From NCBI GenBank assembly GCA_022705845.1, contig JAKJDQ010000002.1, forward strand, positions 1-41,885: a stretch of DNA of 41,885 bases, in the 5' to 3' direction. Positions 33,969 through 41,885 of the stretch are shown here, in pieces; position 1 is the first letter of the stretch; each line of letters opens with the position of its first letter. A program made the position numbers and the translations under genes. The DNA comes from Patescibacteria group bacterium. GTDB lineage: Bacteria > Patescibacteriota > Patescibacteriia > Patescibacteriales > Patescibacteriaceae. The notes under the pieces were generated by a model. It was not told where the DNA came from. It made no database searches and saw only the letters and a program-made list of their open reading frames with translations.

Positions 33969-35852
33969 ATGTCTAAAGATAAAGAAAAATTAAATAATCC
34001 TACTACTTTTACTTTACCTCCCAGAGGACCACGGATCGGTGGTTTAGGTTTAGGTCGTCGGCATGGCGGAGGAATGCGGGGTCTGGTGGAAAAACCCAAG
34101 GATTTTAAGGGTACCATGCGCAAGCTTATAAAATATCTAAAGCCTTACTACGTCTCCATTATTGTGGTTCTAATTTTAGCCATGGCCAGTACTGTTTTTA
34201 CTATTATTAGCCCTAAGATATTGGGCGATATTACTAATGAAATTGTTGTTGGTATTAAGAATATAACCCAGGGGGGTATTGATTTTTCCGCTATTCTTCA
34301 CTTAATAACAATTTTGGTTGGTCTTTATTTGATTGGCGCCTTATGTAGCTATCTCCAGGGTTGGATTATGACGGGGATTACCCAAAAAGTTACTTATAAT
34401 CTAAGAAAAAGTATTGCTTTAAAAATTAATCGGCTGCCGTTACGCTATTTTGATACCCAAAGCCATGGAGATATCTTAAGCCGGGTAACCAATGATGTTG
34501 ATACCGTTAGCCATAGTTTTAATCAGAGTTTAACGCAAGTGGTGACCGCTGTGACTACTATTGTCGGTATTCTCATAATGATGATTATTCTTAGCTGGCA
34601 GTTGACCTTAGTCGCCGTGATTATTTTGCCGCTTGGCTTTTTATTGGCGCGATTTATTATTAAAAAATCACAAAAGTATTTTTTTAATCATCAAGTATCA
34701 TTAGGGGAAATTAATGGTCATGTAGAAGAAATGTTTTCTGGTCATACTATTGTTAAAGCTTTTAATGGGGAGCAGAAATCCATCAGCACTTTTCGTAAAA
34801 TTAATAATGAACTTTATAATAACGCCTGGAAGTCTCAATTTTTTTCTGGTCTTCTACATCCCATAATGAATTTTTTGGATAATGCTGGATTTGTTGCCGT
34901 GTCGGTGCTCGGCGGATGGTTCGCTATTCGCGGCAAAATGACTATTGGTAGTATTCAGGCTTTTATTCAATACCTTAACCAATTTAATCGTCCTATTATT
35001 CAGACGGCTAGCATTGCTAATGTTTTTCAATCTACGGCCGCAGCCGCCGAAAGAGTCTTTGAATTTTTAGAAGAAGAGGAGGAACTTCCAGATCCGGCTC
35101 AACCCAAAGAGCTTAAGACAGTAAAAGGTGCTGTTGATTTTGTGAATGTGGTGTTTGGCTATACTCCCGAAAAGATAATTATTAATAATTTCAGTGCCAG
35201 TATTAAACCAGGGCAAAAAATAGCGATTGTCGGACCAACTGGTGCCGGCAAAACTACTATGGTTAATTTGTTAATGCGTTTTTATGAGGTTGATAGTGGT
35301 GCTATTAAAATTGACGGTGTAGATATTAGAGATTTAAGGAGGTCAGATTTAAGAAAACTTTTTGGGATGGTACTTCAGGATACTTGGCTTTTTAGCGGCA
35401 CGATTGAAGAAAATATTGCTTATGGAAAAGACAATGTTTCTCACGAAGAAGTAGTTAAAGCGGCGCAAGCAGCTTATGCTGACCACTTTATTCATACTTT
35501 GCCTGGAGATTACCAGATGGAGATTAGCGAGGAAGCAGATAACATTTCTCAAGGCGAGAAACAACTTTTAACTATAGCGCGGGCTATTTTAGCTAATGCC
35601 CCCATGCTTATTTTAGATGAAGCTACCAGCTCAGTGGATACCCGTACTGAAGCTTTGATTCAGGCGGCCATGGATAAAATGATGGAAGGCCGGACTAGCT
35701 TTATTATTGCTCATCGGCTGTCAACTATTCGCAATGCTGATTTAATTTTAGTGATGCGTGATGGCCACATTGTGGAGCAGGGGACACATAAACAATTGTT
35801 GGCCCAGAATGGATTTTATGCTTCTTTGTATAATAGTCAATTTGTGGTGTAG
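33969..35852 (+). CDS. ABC exporter half-transporter with the active ATP site
   Basis: The 627-aa partner has a Gly/Arg-rich cytoplasmic N-terminal extension (RGPRIGGLGLGRRHGGG), then six membrane helices and an ATPase domain. Walker A GPTGAGKTT (422-430), Walker B LILDEATS with Glu 551 and switch His 582 (IAHRLST) are all canonical. The signature motif is altered (ISQGE, Ser 527) and would complete the partner's degenerate site. So the dimer should have one working and one impaired ATP site, as in the TM287/TM288 family. The gene is 5 bases after its partner and ends in TAG. Confidence 0.91.
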   Translation: MSKDKEKLNNPTTFTLPPRGPRIGGLGLGRRHGGGMRGLVEKPKDFKGTMRKLIKYLKPYYVSIIVVLILAMASTVFTIISPKILGDITNEIVVGIKNITQGGIDFSAILHLITILVGLYLIGALCSYLQGWIMTGITQKVTYNLRKSIALKINRLPLRYFDTQSHGDILSRVTNDVDTVSHSFNQSLTQVVTAVTTIVGILIMMIILSWQLTLVAVIILPLGFLLARFIIKKSQKYFFNHQVSLGEINGHVEEMFSGHTIVKAFNGEQKSISTFRKINNELYNNAWKSQFFSGLLHPIMNFLDNAGFVAVSVLGGWFAIRGKMTIGSIQAFIQYLNQFNRPIIQTASIANVFQSTAAAAERVFEFLEEEEELPDPAQPKELKTVKGAVDFVNVVFGYTPEKIIINNFSASIKPGQKIAIVGPTGAGKTTMVNLLMRFYEVDSGAIKIDGVDIRDLRRSDLRKLFGMVLQDTWLFSGTIEENIAYGKDNVSHEEVVKAAQAAYADHFIHTLPGDYQMEISEEADNISQGEKQLLTIARAILANAPMLILDEATSSVDTRTEALIQAAMDKMMEGRTSFIIAHRLSTIRNADLILVMRDGHIVEQGTHKQLLAQNGFYASLYNSQFVV

Positions 35853-35915
35853 CCATTTATAGCGTTGTGTGGTTATTAGTGATTATAAAGTGGCACTAAT
35901 TGACTGCCCATTTAT

Positions 35916-36437
35916 CTATTGATATTTTTCTGTGGTAAAACGGTAGAGAACGATTTTTTCTTGGGATAGATTAATGCCGGCCTTTTGGCAGGCAATTATA
36001 ATTTGTTTTTCTACAGTATCTACTCCTGCAAGGTCAGGTAAAAGAAGACCAGTTTTGAGGCGGTCAGGAGTGGAGACAATCACTCCATATTTTTTAGGGT
36101 TTAAATCCGAAATATCTAGGATTTGTTCTGGTTGACCTAAAATGGAAACAGTATAGGTAAGATTGGGCAGTTCACTTTTTTGGATAGGCATAAAACGATA
36201 ATCTTCAGTAGCGGCGGCTATAGCGTTATAAATAGTTTCTTCGGCTATATTATTTCTTACTGGCAGATAGGTGCCAATACAGCCTCGAAGTTCTTGGTCT
36301 TTTTCCTCAATAGTAACAAAGACACCTGCTCTTTTTTTAAGGAAAGTAGAAGGGAAGTTTTTAGGGGGCTTAATAATTTTTTTGGTCGTGATATATGTTT
36401 CGACCGCTTGTTTTGCTAAATTGGCTAAAGGAGTCAT
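35916..36437 (-). CDS. amrA: AmmeMemoRadiSam system protein A (AMMECR1 domain)
   Basis: The 173-aa protein carries the AMMECR1 domain with its hallmark ELRGCIGTYLP near residues 48-58. It then reads YRFMPIQKSELPNLTYTVSIL and GVDTVEKQIIIACQKAGI, all conserved family text. AMMECR1, MEMO and a radical SAM enzyme form a conserved trio whose exact reaction is not settled as far as I know. This is the last gene of a minus-strand operon: radical SAM, MEMO, AMMECR1. The 19-base gap before it is a TAA repeat with no Shine-Dalgarno motif. Confidence 0.92.
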   Translation of the reverse strand: MTPLANLAKQAVETYITTKKIIKPPKNFPSTFLKKRAGVFVTIEEKDQELRGCIGTYLPVRNNIAEETIYNAIAAATEDYRFMPIQKSELPNLTYTVSILGQPEQILDISDLNPKKYGVIVSTPDRLKTGLLLPDLAGVDTVEKQIIIACQKAGINLSQEKIVLYRFTTEKYQ

Positions 36438-36459
36438 ATGGTTATTATTATTATTATTA
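36438..36459 (-). repeat. TAA trinucleotide run between amrB and amrA
   Basis: The minus strand reads six TAA in a row, starting at the amrB stop codon, immediately before the amrA start. It gives tandem stops and no ribosome-binding site. Confidence 0.7.
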
Positions 36460-37131
36460 TTTTATTTTAATATTAGCGACTAAATAACCAACACCAAACG
36501 GGCCCTCATAAGATAAAATTTCTGGCTGGTAGTTTAGTCCGGCAGCCTCAAGAATTCCTAAGATAAAAGAAAATGATCTAAGACCACATTCACCAGCCTC
36601 AGGATAAAGTTCATCTAACTGTAAAATAGTGGCAAGGTCTTTGTTCTTTAGAGCTTCAGCCAAGGTTTGATCATATTTGGGGCCATCAGGATGAAAACCA
36701 TAGGGCCCATCTATTTTAAGACAATGTGACATATCACCACTGCCTACTAAAGCAATATTTAGGGAGCAATTTTTTAGCAGGTTACTATATAATGCCTGTC
36801 CCCACCAATAATGTTGTCGTGGCGAATCCAGAGTAGTTATAATGGGATAAATGATTGATTTGCGAGTTATGTCTATTATAATTTCGTCCGGGGTTTGGTA
36901 ATCCGCCACTTTAAAGGAGGCAGGCGGATCTAAAAAATAAAGGGGGACATTAATACCCCAGTCAGTATGAGGTGAGGAGATAATAATTATCTCAGGCTTA
37001 GCTTTTTTTAGACTAGCGCCTAAAGATTCCAAACTATCTATTGTATCTCTTACCTGTTCTCGATCTTCCGAGCTGCCGACTTCTGGGAGGAAGATAGGGG
37101 CGTGAGGGGATAGACAAGCAAAAGTAATCAT
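36457..37131 (-). CDS. amrB: AmmeMemoRadiSam system protein B (MEMO/LigB-like)
   Basis: The 224-aa protein is of the extradiol-dioxygenase-like (LigB/MEMO) fold. Candidate metal ligands are His in CLSPHAPIFLP (10), His in IISSPHTDWG and His in GSGDMSHCL. The C-terminal AGECGLRSFSFILGILEAAGLN and EGPFGVGYLV also fit the family. It sits 5 bases after the radical SAM gene. In DODA-type members the site binds iron, while in MEMO it may bind copper or iron; the sequence does not decide. It ends with a run of TAA codons. Confidence 0.9.
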   Translation of the reverse strand: MITFACLSPHAPIFLPEVGSSEDREQVRDTIDSLESLGASLKKAKPEIIIISSPHTDWGINVPLYFLDPPASFKVADYQTPDEIIIDITRKSIIYPIITTLDSPRQHYWWGQALYSNLLKNCSLNIALVGSGDMSHCLKIDGPYGFHPDGPKYDQTLAEALKNKDLATILQLDELYPEAGECGLRSFSFILGILEAAGLNYQPEILSYEGPFGVGYLVANIKIK

Positions 37132-37136
37132 ATGAT

Positions 37137-38153
37137 TTAGTTAATGATATGTAAATTATAATGACAATTTGGACAATGTCCATTAACATCTTTTCTGGTA
37201 ATATAGTAGCCTTGTCGCCCAATAACTAATGTGCCACATTTAGGACAATAAGTATTTTCATGCTTTTCCCCCAAGACATTGCCAATATAGACATAGTGTA
37301 AACCAGCTTGTCGTCCCAGATGGTAAGCTTTTTCTAAGGTTTCTACTGGCGTATCTTCAATATGCTGGAGTTTCCAGGAAATTGTCCCAGAAAATTGAGA
37401 GATATGCCACGGGGTGTTGCGGCCTAATTTTTGGGCAATAAATTGAGCTATGCCTTTTAGAGATTCTTCATCATCATTAAGTCCAGGAATAACCAGGGTA
37501 GTTATCTCCAGCCAAATTTTTTTCTTTTTAATAGCTATTAAGTTATTTAAAATTGGCTCTAGGGTAGCGCTGCAGTTTTTACGATAAAACGCTAAGCTAA
37601 ATCCTTTTAAGTCAATATTAGTAGCATCTAAATAGGGTGAAATTAATTCCAGCGCTTCTGGAGACATATAACCATTACTAACCCAGATATTTTTTAAGCC
37701 TTTTTTTCTGGCAATTTTCATAGTATCTAGGGCATATTCCAGAAAGACCGTCGGTTCAGTATAAGTATAAGAGATAGAGGGTATATTATTTTTTAGGGCA
37801 ATTTCTACTATTTCCTCGGGAGTAATATTAGTACCCCAATCTGTTTGGGGCATTAAATGTCCAGCTTGAGAAATTGACCAGTTTTGACAGGAGAGACACT
37901 TAAAATTGCACCCCACTGCGGCTAGAGATAAAGATAGCGAGCCCGGCAGGAAGTGAAATAGCGGTTTTTTTTCGATAGGGTCAATATTTAGAGCTATTAT
38001 TTGCCCAAAATTTAAAGAATATAGTCGGCCGTCAATATTTTGTCGAACACCACAAATACCTTTTTGCCCTGGTTCTAAATGGCAATAATGGTGACAATTT
38101 AGGCAGCGGACATGGTGATCTTTTAATTGTTTATAAAGATAGGCCTCTTTCAT
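37137..38153 (-). CDS. amrS: AmmeMemoRadiSam system radical SAM enzyme
   Basis: Starting at the ATG at 38153 the protein is 338 aa. The radical SAM cluster motif is GCNFKCLSCQNW (Cys 82, 86, 89). A cysteine/histidine-rich N-terminus (CLNCHHYC...GICGVRQ) and a C-terminal zinc ribbon (CPKC...CPNC) are typical of this family. SISYTYTEPTVFLEYALD is the usual next motif. An ATG 9 bases upstream (38162) is possible, but a TATAAT at 38166-38161 overlaps it, putting transcription start at about 38153. So the internal ATG with a leaderless mRNA is preferred. It heads the amr operon. Confidence 0.93.
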   Translation of the reverse strand: MKEAYLYKQLKDHHVRCLNCHHYCHLEPGQKGICGVRQNIDGRLYSLNFGQIIALNIDPIEKKPLFHFLPGSLSLSLAAVGCNFKCLSCQNWSISQAGHLMPQTDWGTNITPEEIVEIALKNNIPSISYTYTEPTVFLEYALDTMKIARKKGLKNIWVSNGYMSPEALELISPYLDATNIDLKGFSLAFYRKNCSATLEPILNNLIAIKKKKIWLEITTLVIPGLNDDEESLKGIAQFIAQKLGRNTPWHISQFSGTISWKLQHIEDTPVETLEKAYHLGRQAGLHYVYIGNVLGEKHENTYCPKCGTLVIGRQGYYITRKDVNGHCPNCHYNLHIIN

Positions 38154-38160
38154 TAAGAAC

Positions 38161-38166
38161 ATTATA
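38161..38166 (-). promoter_or_regulatory. -10 box of the amr operon (minus strand)
   Basis: Minus-strand TATAAT overlaps the upstream ATG candidate. Transcription would begin at or within a base or two of the ATG at 38153. The -35 is weak (about TTTCAA). It is divergent from the next promoter. Confidence 0.55.
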
Positions 38167-38200
38167 CGATAATTAGAGTAATTTTGAAAGATTAATTAAG

Positions 38201-38229
38201 TTGAAAAAATGATATAGTGGTTATATAAT
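38201..38229 (+). promoter_or_regulatory. Promoter of the DJ-1-like gene
   Basis: TTGAAA (38201-38206), 17-base spacer, TATAAT (38224-38229). Predicted start near 38236, 29 bases before the ATG at 38265. No strong Shine-Dalgarno motif. Confidence 0.7.
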
Positions 38230-38264
38230 GTTAATAGAATTATTAATAATATAAAGAAAAAAAT

Positions 38265-38927
38265 ATGAACAAAACATTTATTGTTATAGTAGTTATTCTT
38301 GTAGTGCTTGGTCTTTATTTTTATTTAGGACCAAAGAGCAAGAAGAATAAAAATCAATCTATTGTCTCCGTAACTGATCAGCCAAATTCAGTGAGTATCT
38401 CTAATAAAAAGGTGGTAATGGTGGTGGCTTCTGAGAATTTTCGTGATGAAGAGTATTTTGAGCCTAAAGCTATTTTAGAGGAGCGGGGAGTTATAGTTAA
38501 AACCGCTTCTAATAAGGCTGGGGTGGCACGGGGAGTGGGTGGCCGAGAAGTAACCGTTGATTTATTAGTCACTGATGTTAATCCAGCTGATTTTGACGCG
38601 GTTATTTTTATTGGCGGATCTGGTAGTTTAGAACATTTAGATAATGATAATTCGTACCAATTAGTACAATCTACTTTAGGCCAAAAGAAGATTCTGGCTG
38701 CTATTTGTGTTTCACCGGTTATTGTGGCTAAGGCTGGCGTACTTAAAGACAAAGAGGCTACAGTTTGGTCTAGCCCCGAAGATAGAAGTGCTGTTCAGAT
38801 TCTCGAAGAAAGCGGTGCGAAATATGTAGATAAGCCAGTCGTGGTGGACGGCCAAATTATTACTGCTAATGGTCCAGCCGCAGCCCAGGAGTTTGGTCAA
38901 AAAATTGCTGAATTGCTTGGATTATAA
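38265..38927 (+). CDS. Membrane-anchored DJ-1/PfpI family protein
   Basis: The 220-aa protein has one N-terminal hydrophobic anchor (about 5-21) and a linker, then a DJ-1/PfpI domain. KKVVMVVASENFRDEEYFEP gives the conserved Glu region, FDAVIFIGGSGSLEHL the beta/alpha core, and ILAAICVSPVIVAKAGVL the nucleophile elbow with Cys 148. The usual AICHGP is AICVSP, so the His next to Cys is missing. By family it could be a protease, glyoxalase-like or redox-sensing protein; the missing His argues against PfpI-type proteolysis. Topology places the domain outside or on the inner face of the membrane. It stands alone, divergent from amrS. Confidence 0.87.
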   Translation: MNKTFIVIVVILVVLGLYFYLGPKSKKNKNQSIVSVTDQPNSVSISNKKVVMVVASENFRDEEYFEPKAILEERGVIVKTASNKAGVARGVGGREVTVDLLVTDVNPADFDAVIFIGGSGSLEHLDNDNSYQLVQSTLGQKKILAAICVSPVIVAKAGVLKDKEATVWSSPEDRSAVQILEESGAKYVDKPVVVDGQIITANGPAAAQEFGQKIAELLGL

Positions 38928-38976
38928 TAAAGATATTTTTTAAGTTTTTTGTTAGTAACCCAACAACAATTTTTAT

Positions 38977-40263
38977 TTAATGCCAGACAAACCAGATAAA
39001 GAGATAGCTAGAAATAATTGCCGCTAAAGTAAAAGGGAGACTATATTTTATAAATTCTCTAAAGGAAACATGATAACCCTCCCTCTTTAAGATATTAAGG
39101 GCGGTAATGTTAGTAGAGGCGCCAACGGGAGTAATATTACCACCCAGGGTAGCGCCAGAGAGTAGTCCAAAATAAAAAAGATAGGGGCTTACACCTAGTT
39201 GCATAGTTAGGGCATTAATAACCGGCAACATTGTGGCCACATAGGGGATATTGTCAACGAAAGCAGAAACTAGGACTGAGCCCCAGACAATAATAGAATA
39301 AAGCAGAAAAATGTTATTTTGGCCAGCCCCGGCTATGAGATTAGCAATATCGTTGATTAAACCTACTTTAATTACGGCGCCGATAATAATAAAAATAAAA
39401 GATAAAAGGATCAATGTTTCCCAGTTGAGATTTTTAATAATTTTTTTGGGAGACCAACTGTGTTTTGTTGTTAATTCTCTTAAAATTCCTAAAAGGAAAA
39501 AGCCAGAACAAATGAAGCCATTAGTGAGAGCTGGTTTTTCTTTTATAAACGATACGCCGATTAAAGAGATAATCATTAAAAGAAGAAGTATGGTAGGCAA
39601 GAAGTCGGTGACTTTGGTGTGCTCTATGCTATGAATGGGCTGTTTGTTTTTTCTAAATAAATAGAAAGTTACCAAAGCAGCCATAATAGCTCCAATTTCT
39701 ACGGCAAAAAATATTCCCGGTTTATGATTTAGAAAGAAAAATTGTAAAAAATTAAGATTAGCATAATTACCGAGCATGATGGAAGTAGGGTCGCCAATTA
39801 AAGTAGCCGCTCCTTGCAGATTGGAGGAAATGGCAATAATAATAAGTAAGGGAACGGGGGAAGTTTTTAGCTTTTTAGCCATTGATAAAGCTATAGGCGC
39901 AACTATTAATAAGGTGGAAACATTTTCTAAGAAAGCGCTAATGCCTCCAGCTAAAATAGATAACAGAACAACGGCCCATCTGAAATTAGGCGCTTTGTCA
40001 ATAACTTTTTCTCCGAGAAGAGCAGGCATTTTAGATTCAGAAAAAAATATTACTAGCCCGCTGGTTCCTAAAATCATAAGTAAAACATTCCAATCAATGG
40101 CGGTTATAATTTCCGGGAGATTAATGATTTGCAAGATGATAAGCAGGCCAGCTCCAACGCCAGCGTATAAGAGGCGTTTTTTGGGTAAAAATATTAAGCC
40201 GCAATAAGTTGAGACAAAAATAATCAGAGTAATTATTTTGGGGCTGACCAGGGCTGGAAACAT
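38977..40263 (-). CDS. ArsB/NhaD/SLC13-type ion transporter
   Basis: The 428-aa polytopic protein has about 11-12 hydrophobic segments and the paired signature loops of the ion transporter superfamily: SNLQGAATLIGDPTSIMLG in the first half and SGATLGGNITPVGASTNITA in the second. The N-terminal text ALVSPKIITLIIFVSTYCGL and the loop LENVSTLLIVAPIALSMAKK fit ArsB/NhaD-type antiporters or anion permeases. Substrate is not readable; arsenite, citrate/dicarboxylate and Na+/H+ are all family options. It has no neighbouring ars genes. It stands alone on the minus strand; 40264-40500 holds no gene that I see. Confidence 0.85.
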   Translation of the reverse strand: MFPALVSPKIITLIIFVSTYCGLIFLPKKRLLYAGVGAGLLIILQIINLPEIITAIDWNVLLMILGTSGLVIFFSESKMPALLGEKVIDKAPNFRWAVVLLSILAGGISAFLENVSTLLIVAPIALSMAKKLKTSPVPLLIIIAISSNLQGAATLIGDPTSIMLGNYANLNFLQFFFLNHKPGIFFAVEIGAIMAALVTFYLFRKNKQPIHSIEHTKVTDFLPTILLLLMIISLIGVSFIKEKPALTNGFICSGFFLLGILRELTTKHSWSPKKIIKNLNWETLILLSFIFIIIGAVIKVGLINDIANLIAGAGQNNIFLLYSIIVWGSVLVSAFVDNIPYVATMLPVINALTMQLGVSPYLFYFGLLSGATLGGNITPVGASTNITALNILKREGYHVSFREFIKYSLPFTLAAIISSYLFIWFVWH

Positions 40264-40500
40264 AATATTTATTTTTTATTACATCATCATAAAAGATAGG
40301 GCGATGGTGGTCAATCTTAAAATATAGCATCATGTTGATGCTAGAATAATTTATTAATCATAAGGTATTTGTCAGTTAACTGTTAAGGTAGTTGGACATT
40401 GATTCCTATGACGACTTTTTATATCAGTTGTTATGGCAATAAAAGTCAGCTACAACAAATTTGGAAGTAGGTGAGGTGGCATCTATACTTATTGAGCTAG

Positions 40501-41885
40501 CTAATCTTTTATGCAGCGAACAGAAAAGCCATAAGAATCAAGCATGCCTGGCATTGTGCTATAGTCAGTGCCGTCCGGAATTACTGTAATTTCGATATTA
40601 TTATCACTAGTAATTAAAGATAAAGTATGGGTAGTGGAGACATTATTGGATGGGCTTCCTTCGGTTGATGACCAGAAGAAGGTATATTGTCGATTATGCT
40701 TAAATTCATCACTACCGTAACTAGCGTACGGCTCCCTATATCCAGCCCCGCGAGCTGAAAAGCCAGAATTATTAGTAATTCCAATATTATCATCCCAATA
40801 ATCAATGCCAGCAGCCTTTAAGTCATTGGCGTTGTCGGAGCCAATATAGTTTCTTAAAGTCATAAATTCTTGTATGCTGGGCACATGCCAGCCAGCAGGG
40901 CATAAAGCATGATTAGGATCATTATTTTCTACAGCCTTTCTATTATATAAAGCTCCGTAAACATCTTTATAATTATTTGCATCATTATCATACCAGGCAT
41001 AGCCATCGGGCGAATCATTGTTCCAATCTTCGTTATTTGTTATATTATTAATGAACGTACCATCTCTATATTTCGTAGTCTTTAGATTTTCTTTCAACCA
41101 GCATTGATTGCCGATTTCTACGGTTTCATAAGAGTTACCATCTGCATCAACAACGAAGTTAGTGCCACAGACGAAAGGATTGTATATAAAATTAGCGGTA
41201 ACAGATATATTGGCGGTAACATTAGTGTCTTGCCTTTGGGGGGTAGTGAGATTATCAGACCATTTATCAAAAATATAATCTAATGATGGAACAGCCGTTA
41301 CTGCTGTTCCGCTTTGTCCATGAGGCACTGTTTGCTGAGAATCGCCAAAGATCCTTCCTCCTTCGCTATTATTTACTTGATAGTCTAAAGTATAAGAAGC
41401 ATCAGACCAGATAGCATAAAGAGTAATGTCAGTGGTTTGATTATAAATGGTGGTATCGCTATAAGTGGTGCCTGAGCCATTAGCCATTGTGTTCCAGCCT
41501 ACAAAATTGAATCCTGTTTTGCTGGGAATGGGAAGGGGGCCAACTTGAGCATTATAAGTTACAATTTTAGTGGTTGGACTAACCGTTCCGCCCTGGGGAT
41601 TAAAAGTAATAGTATAGCTTTCTGGAGCAAATTCTGCTGTTAATGATATATTGTGAGTAACATTAGTCTCGTGTCGAGGGTTATTGGTGGCATTGTTAGA
41701 CCATTTTACAAAAGTATAATTAGTGTCTGCAACGGCAGTTACATCAAGTCCGTCACCCCCTCGGCAGACTGATTGAGTGGTTGATCCGGCTATTGAGCCA
41801 TGGGGACCAGCACTATAATTAATAGTGAAAGTGGACATACATGGATCACTGATAATTATGGCACACGTTTGGGTCGTTGAATTAT
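40501..41885 (-). CDS. Surface protein with InlB-type repeats and a FISUMP domain, 5'-partial
   Basis: The frame is open to the window edge (a methionine at 41838 is probably internal, because the upstream codons read on as protein with no stop and no signal peptide follows it). Three Listeria-Bacteroides/InlB-like beta repeats follow, at about 3-72, 73-147 and 148-216 counted from 41838, for example YTITFNPQGGTVSPT, GFNFVGWNTMANGSGTTY and TLYAIW. The C-terminal 225 residues are a Fib_succ_major (FISUMP) domain, with DADGNSYETVEIGNQCWLKE, NLKTTKYRDG, CPAGWHVPS and FWSSTE. It is a secreted or cell-wall adhesin-like protein by domain type. The N-terminal part and any signal lie beyond the window. 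Confidence 0.88.
   Translation of the reverse strand, partial: NSTTQTCAIIISDPCMSTFTINYSAGPHGSIAGSTTQSVCRGGDGLDVTAVADTNYTFVKWSNNATNNPRHETNVTHNISLTAEFAPESYTITFNPQGGTVSPTTKIVTYNAQVGPLPIPSKTGFNFVGWNTMANGSGTTYSDTTIYNQTTDITLYAIWSDASYTLDYQVNNSEGGRIFGDSQQTVPHGQSGTAVTAVPSLDYIFDKWSDNLTTPQRQDTNVTANISVTANFIYNPFVCGTNFVVDADGNSYETVEIGNQCWLKENLKTTKYRDGTFINNITNNEDWNNDSPDGYAWYDNDANNYKDVYGALYNRKAVENNDPNHALCPAGWHVPSIQEFMTLRNYIGSDNANDLKAAGIDYWDDNIGITNNSGFSARGAGYREPYASYGSDEFKHNRQYTFFWSSTEGSPSNNVSTTHTLSLITSDNNIEITVIPDGTDYSTMPGMLDSYGFSVRCIKD

Noticed and set aside
39776-40207. 143-aa plus-strand ORF inside the ArsB-like gene
   Set aside because: It is the antisense of a clear membrane transporter, with no family signal.

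Overview
The window looks like a chromosomal segment of a small-genome, AT-rich bacterium of the Candidate Phyla Radiation (Patescibacteria). The lineage call is inference. It rests on tandem short type IV pilins, a tight pilus operon that runs directly into ligA-gatC-gatA, many starts without a Shine-Dalgarno motif and some apparently leaderless, large unrecognised coiled-coil proteins, and a serine-recombinase tail that reads antisense into a tRNA. Nearly all genes end in TAA or TAG. The only two genes that clearly end in TGA are accessory ones.

Layout. 1-5424: type IV pilus locus with two near-identical major pilins, prepilin peptidase, a W-rich/FN3-like surface protein and four minor pseudopilins. 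5417-10139: ligA, gatC, gatA and a membrane-anchored DsbA-like protein that lacks its CXXC. 10161-14433: tRNA-Ser followed by an accessory stretch with a 59-aa ORF, a 594-aa coiled-coil protein, a DUF2188-like remnant, a Panacea antitoxin/RelE-like toxin pair and a 475-base gap. 14434-21558: two unrecognised helical genes, then tRNA-Arg, a small conserved-looking gene, dnaG, rpoD and tRNA-Asn. 21553-29181: a genomic island at the 3' end of tRNA-Asn, bounded by 99-bp imperfect direct repeats that also encode recombinase C-terminal tails. Its one operon encodes an HTH protein, a Dam/DpnM-type methylase, a DpnII-type endonuclease, a second amino-methyltransferase and a 1166-aa protein of unknown function. 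29186-31987: a decay zone with an LD-carboxypeptidase/MccF-like gene carrying an in-frame TGA, a wrecked NUDIX gene beside an intact one, and a frameshifted glycerophosphodiesterase. 32224-35852: a heterodimeric ABC exporter. 35916-38153 (minus): the complete AmmeMemoRadiSam trio. Then a DJ-1/PfpI protein, an ArsB/NhaD-like permease (minus) and a partial InlB-repeat/FISUMP surface protein (minus) that runs off the right edge.

How the parts work together. The left end builds and matures extracellular pili, with PilD processing the class III signal sequences of seven neighbours. The centre carries replication, transcription and translation core genes: LigA, DnaG, RpoD, GatCA and three tRNAs. 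The two accessory blocks follow tRNA-Ser and tRNA-Asn and carry defence or stabilisation modules. The most interesting candidate for an undescribed system is the 1166-aa protein, placed last in the restriction-modification operon with only 14 bases separating it from the methylase. It has no P-loop or nuclease motif that I can see, and may be a defence partner or effector.
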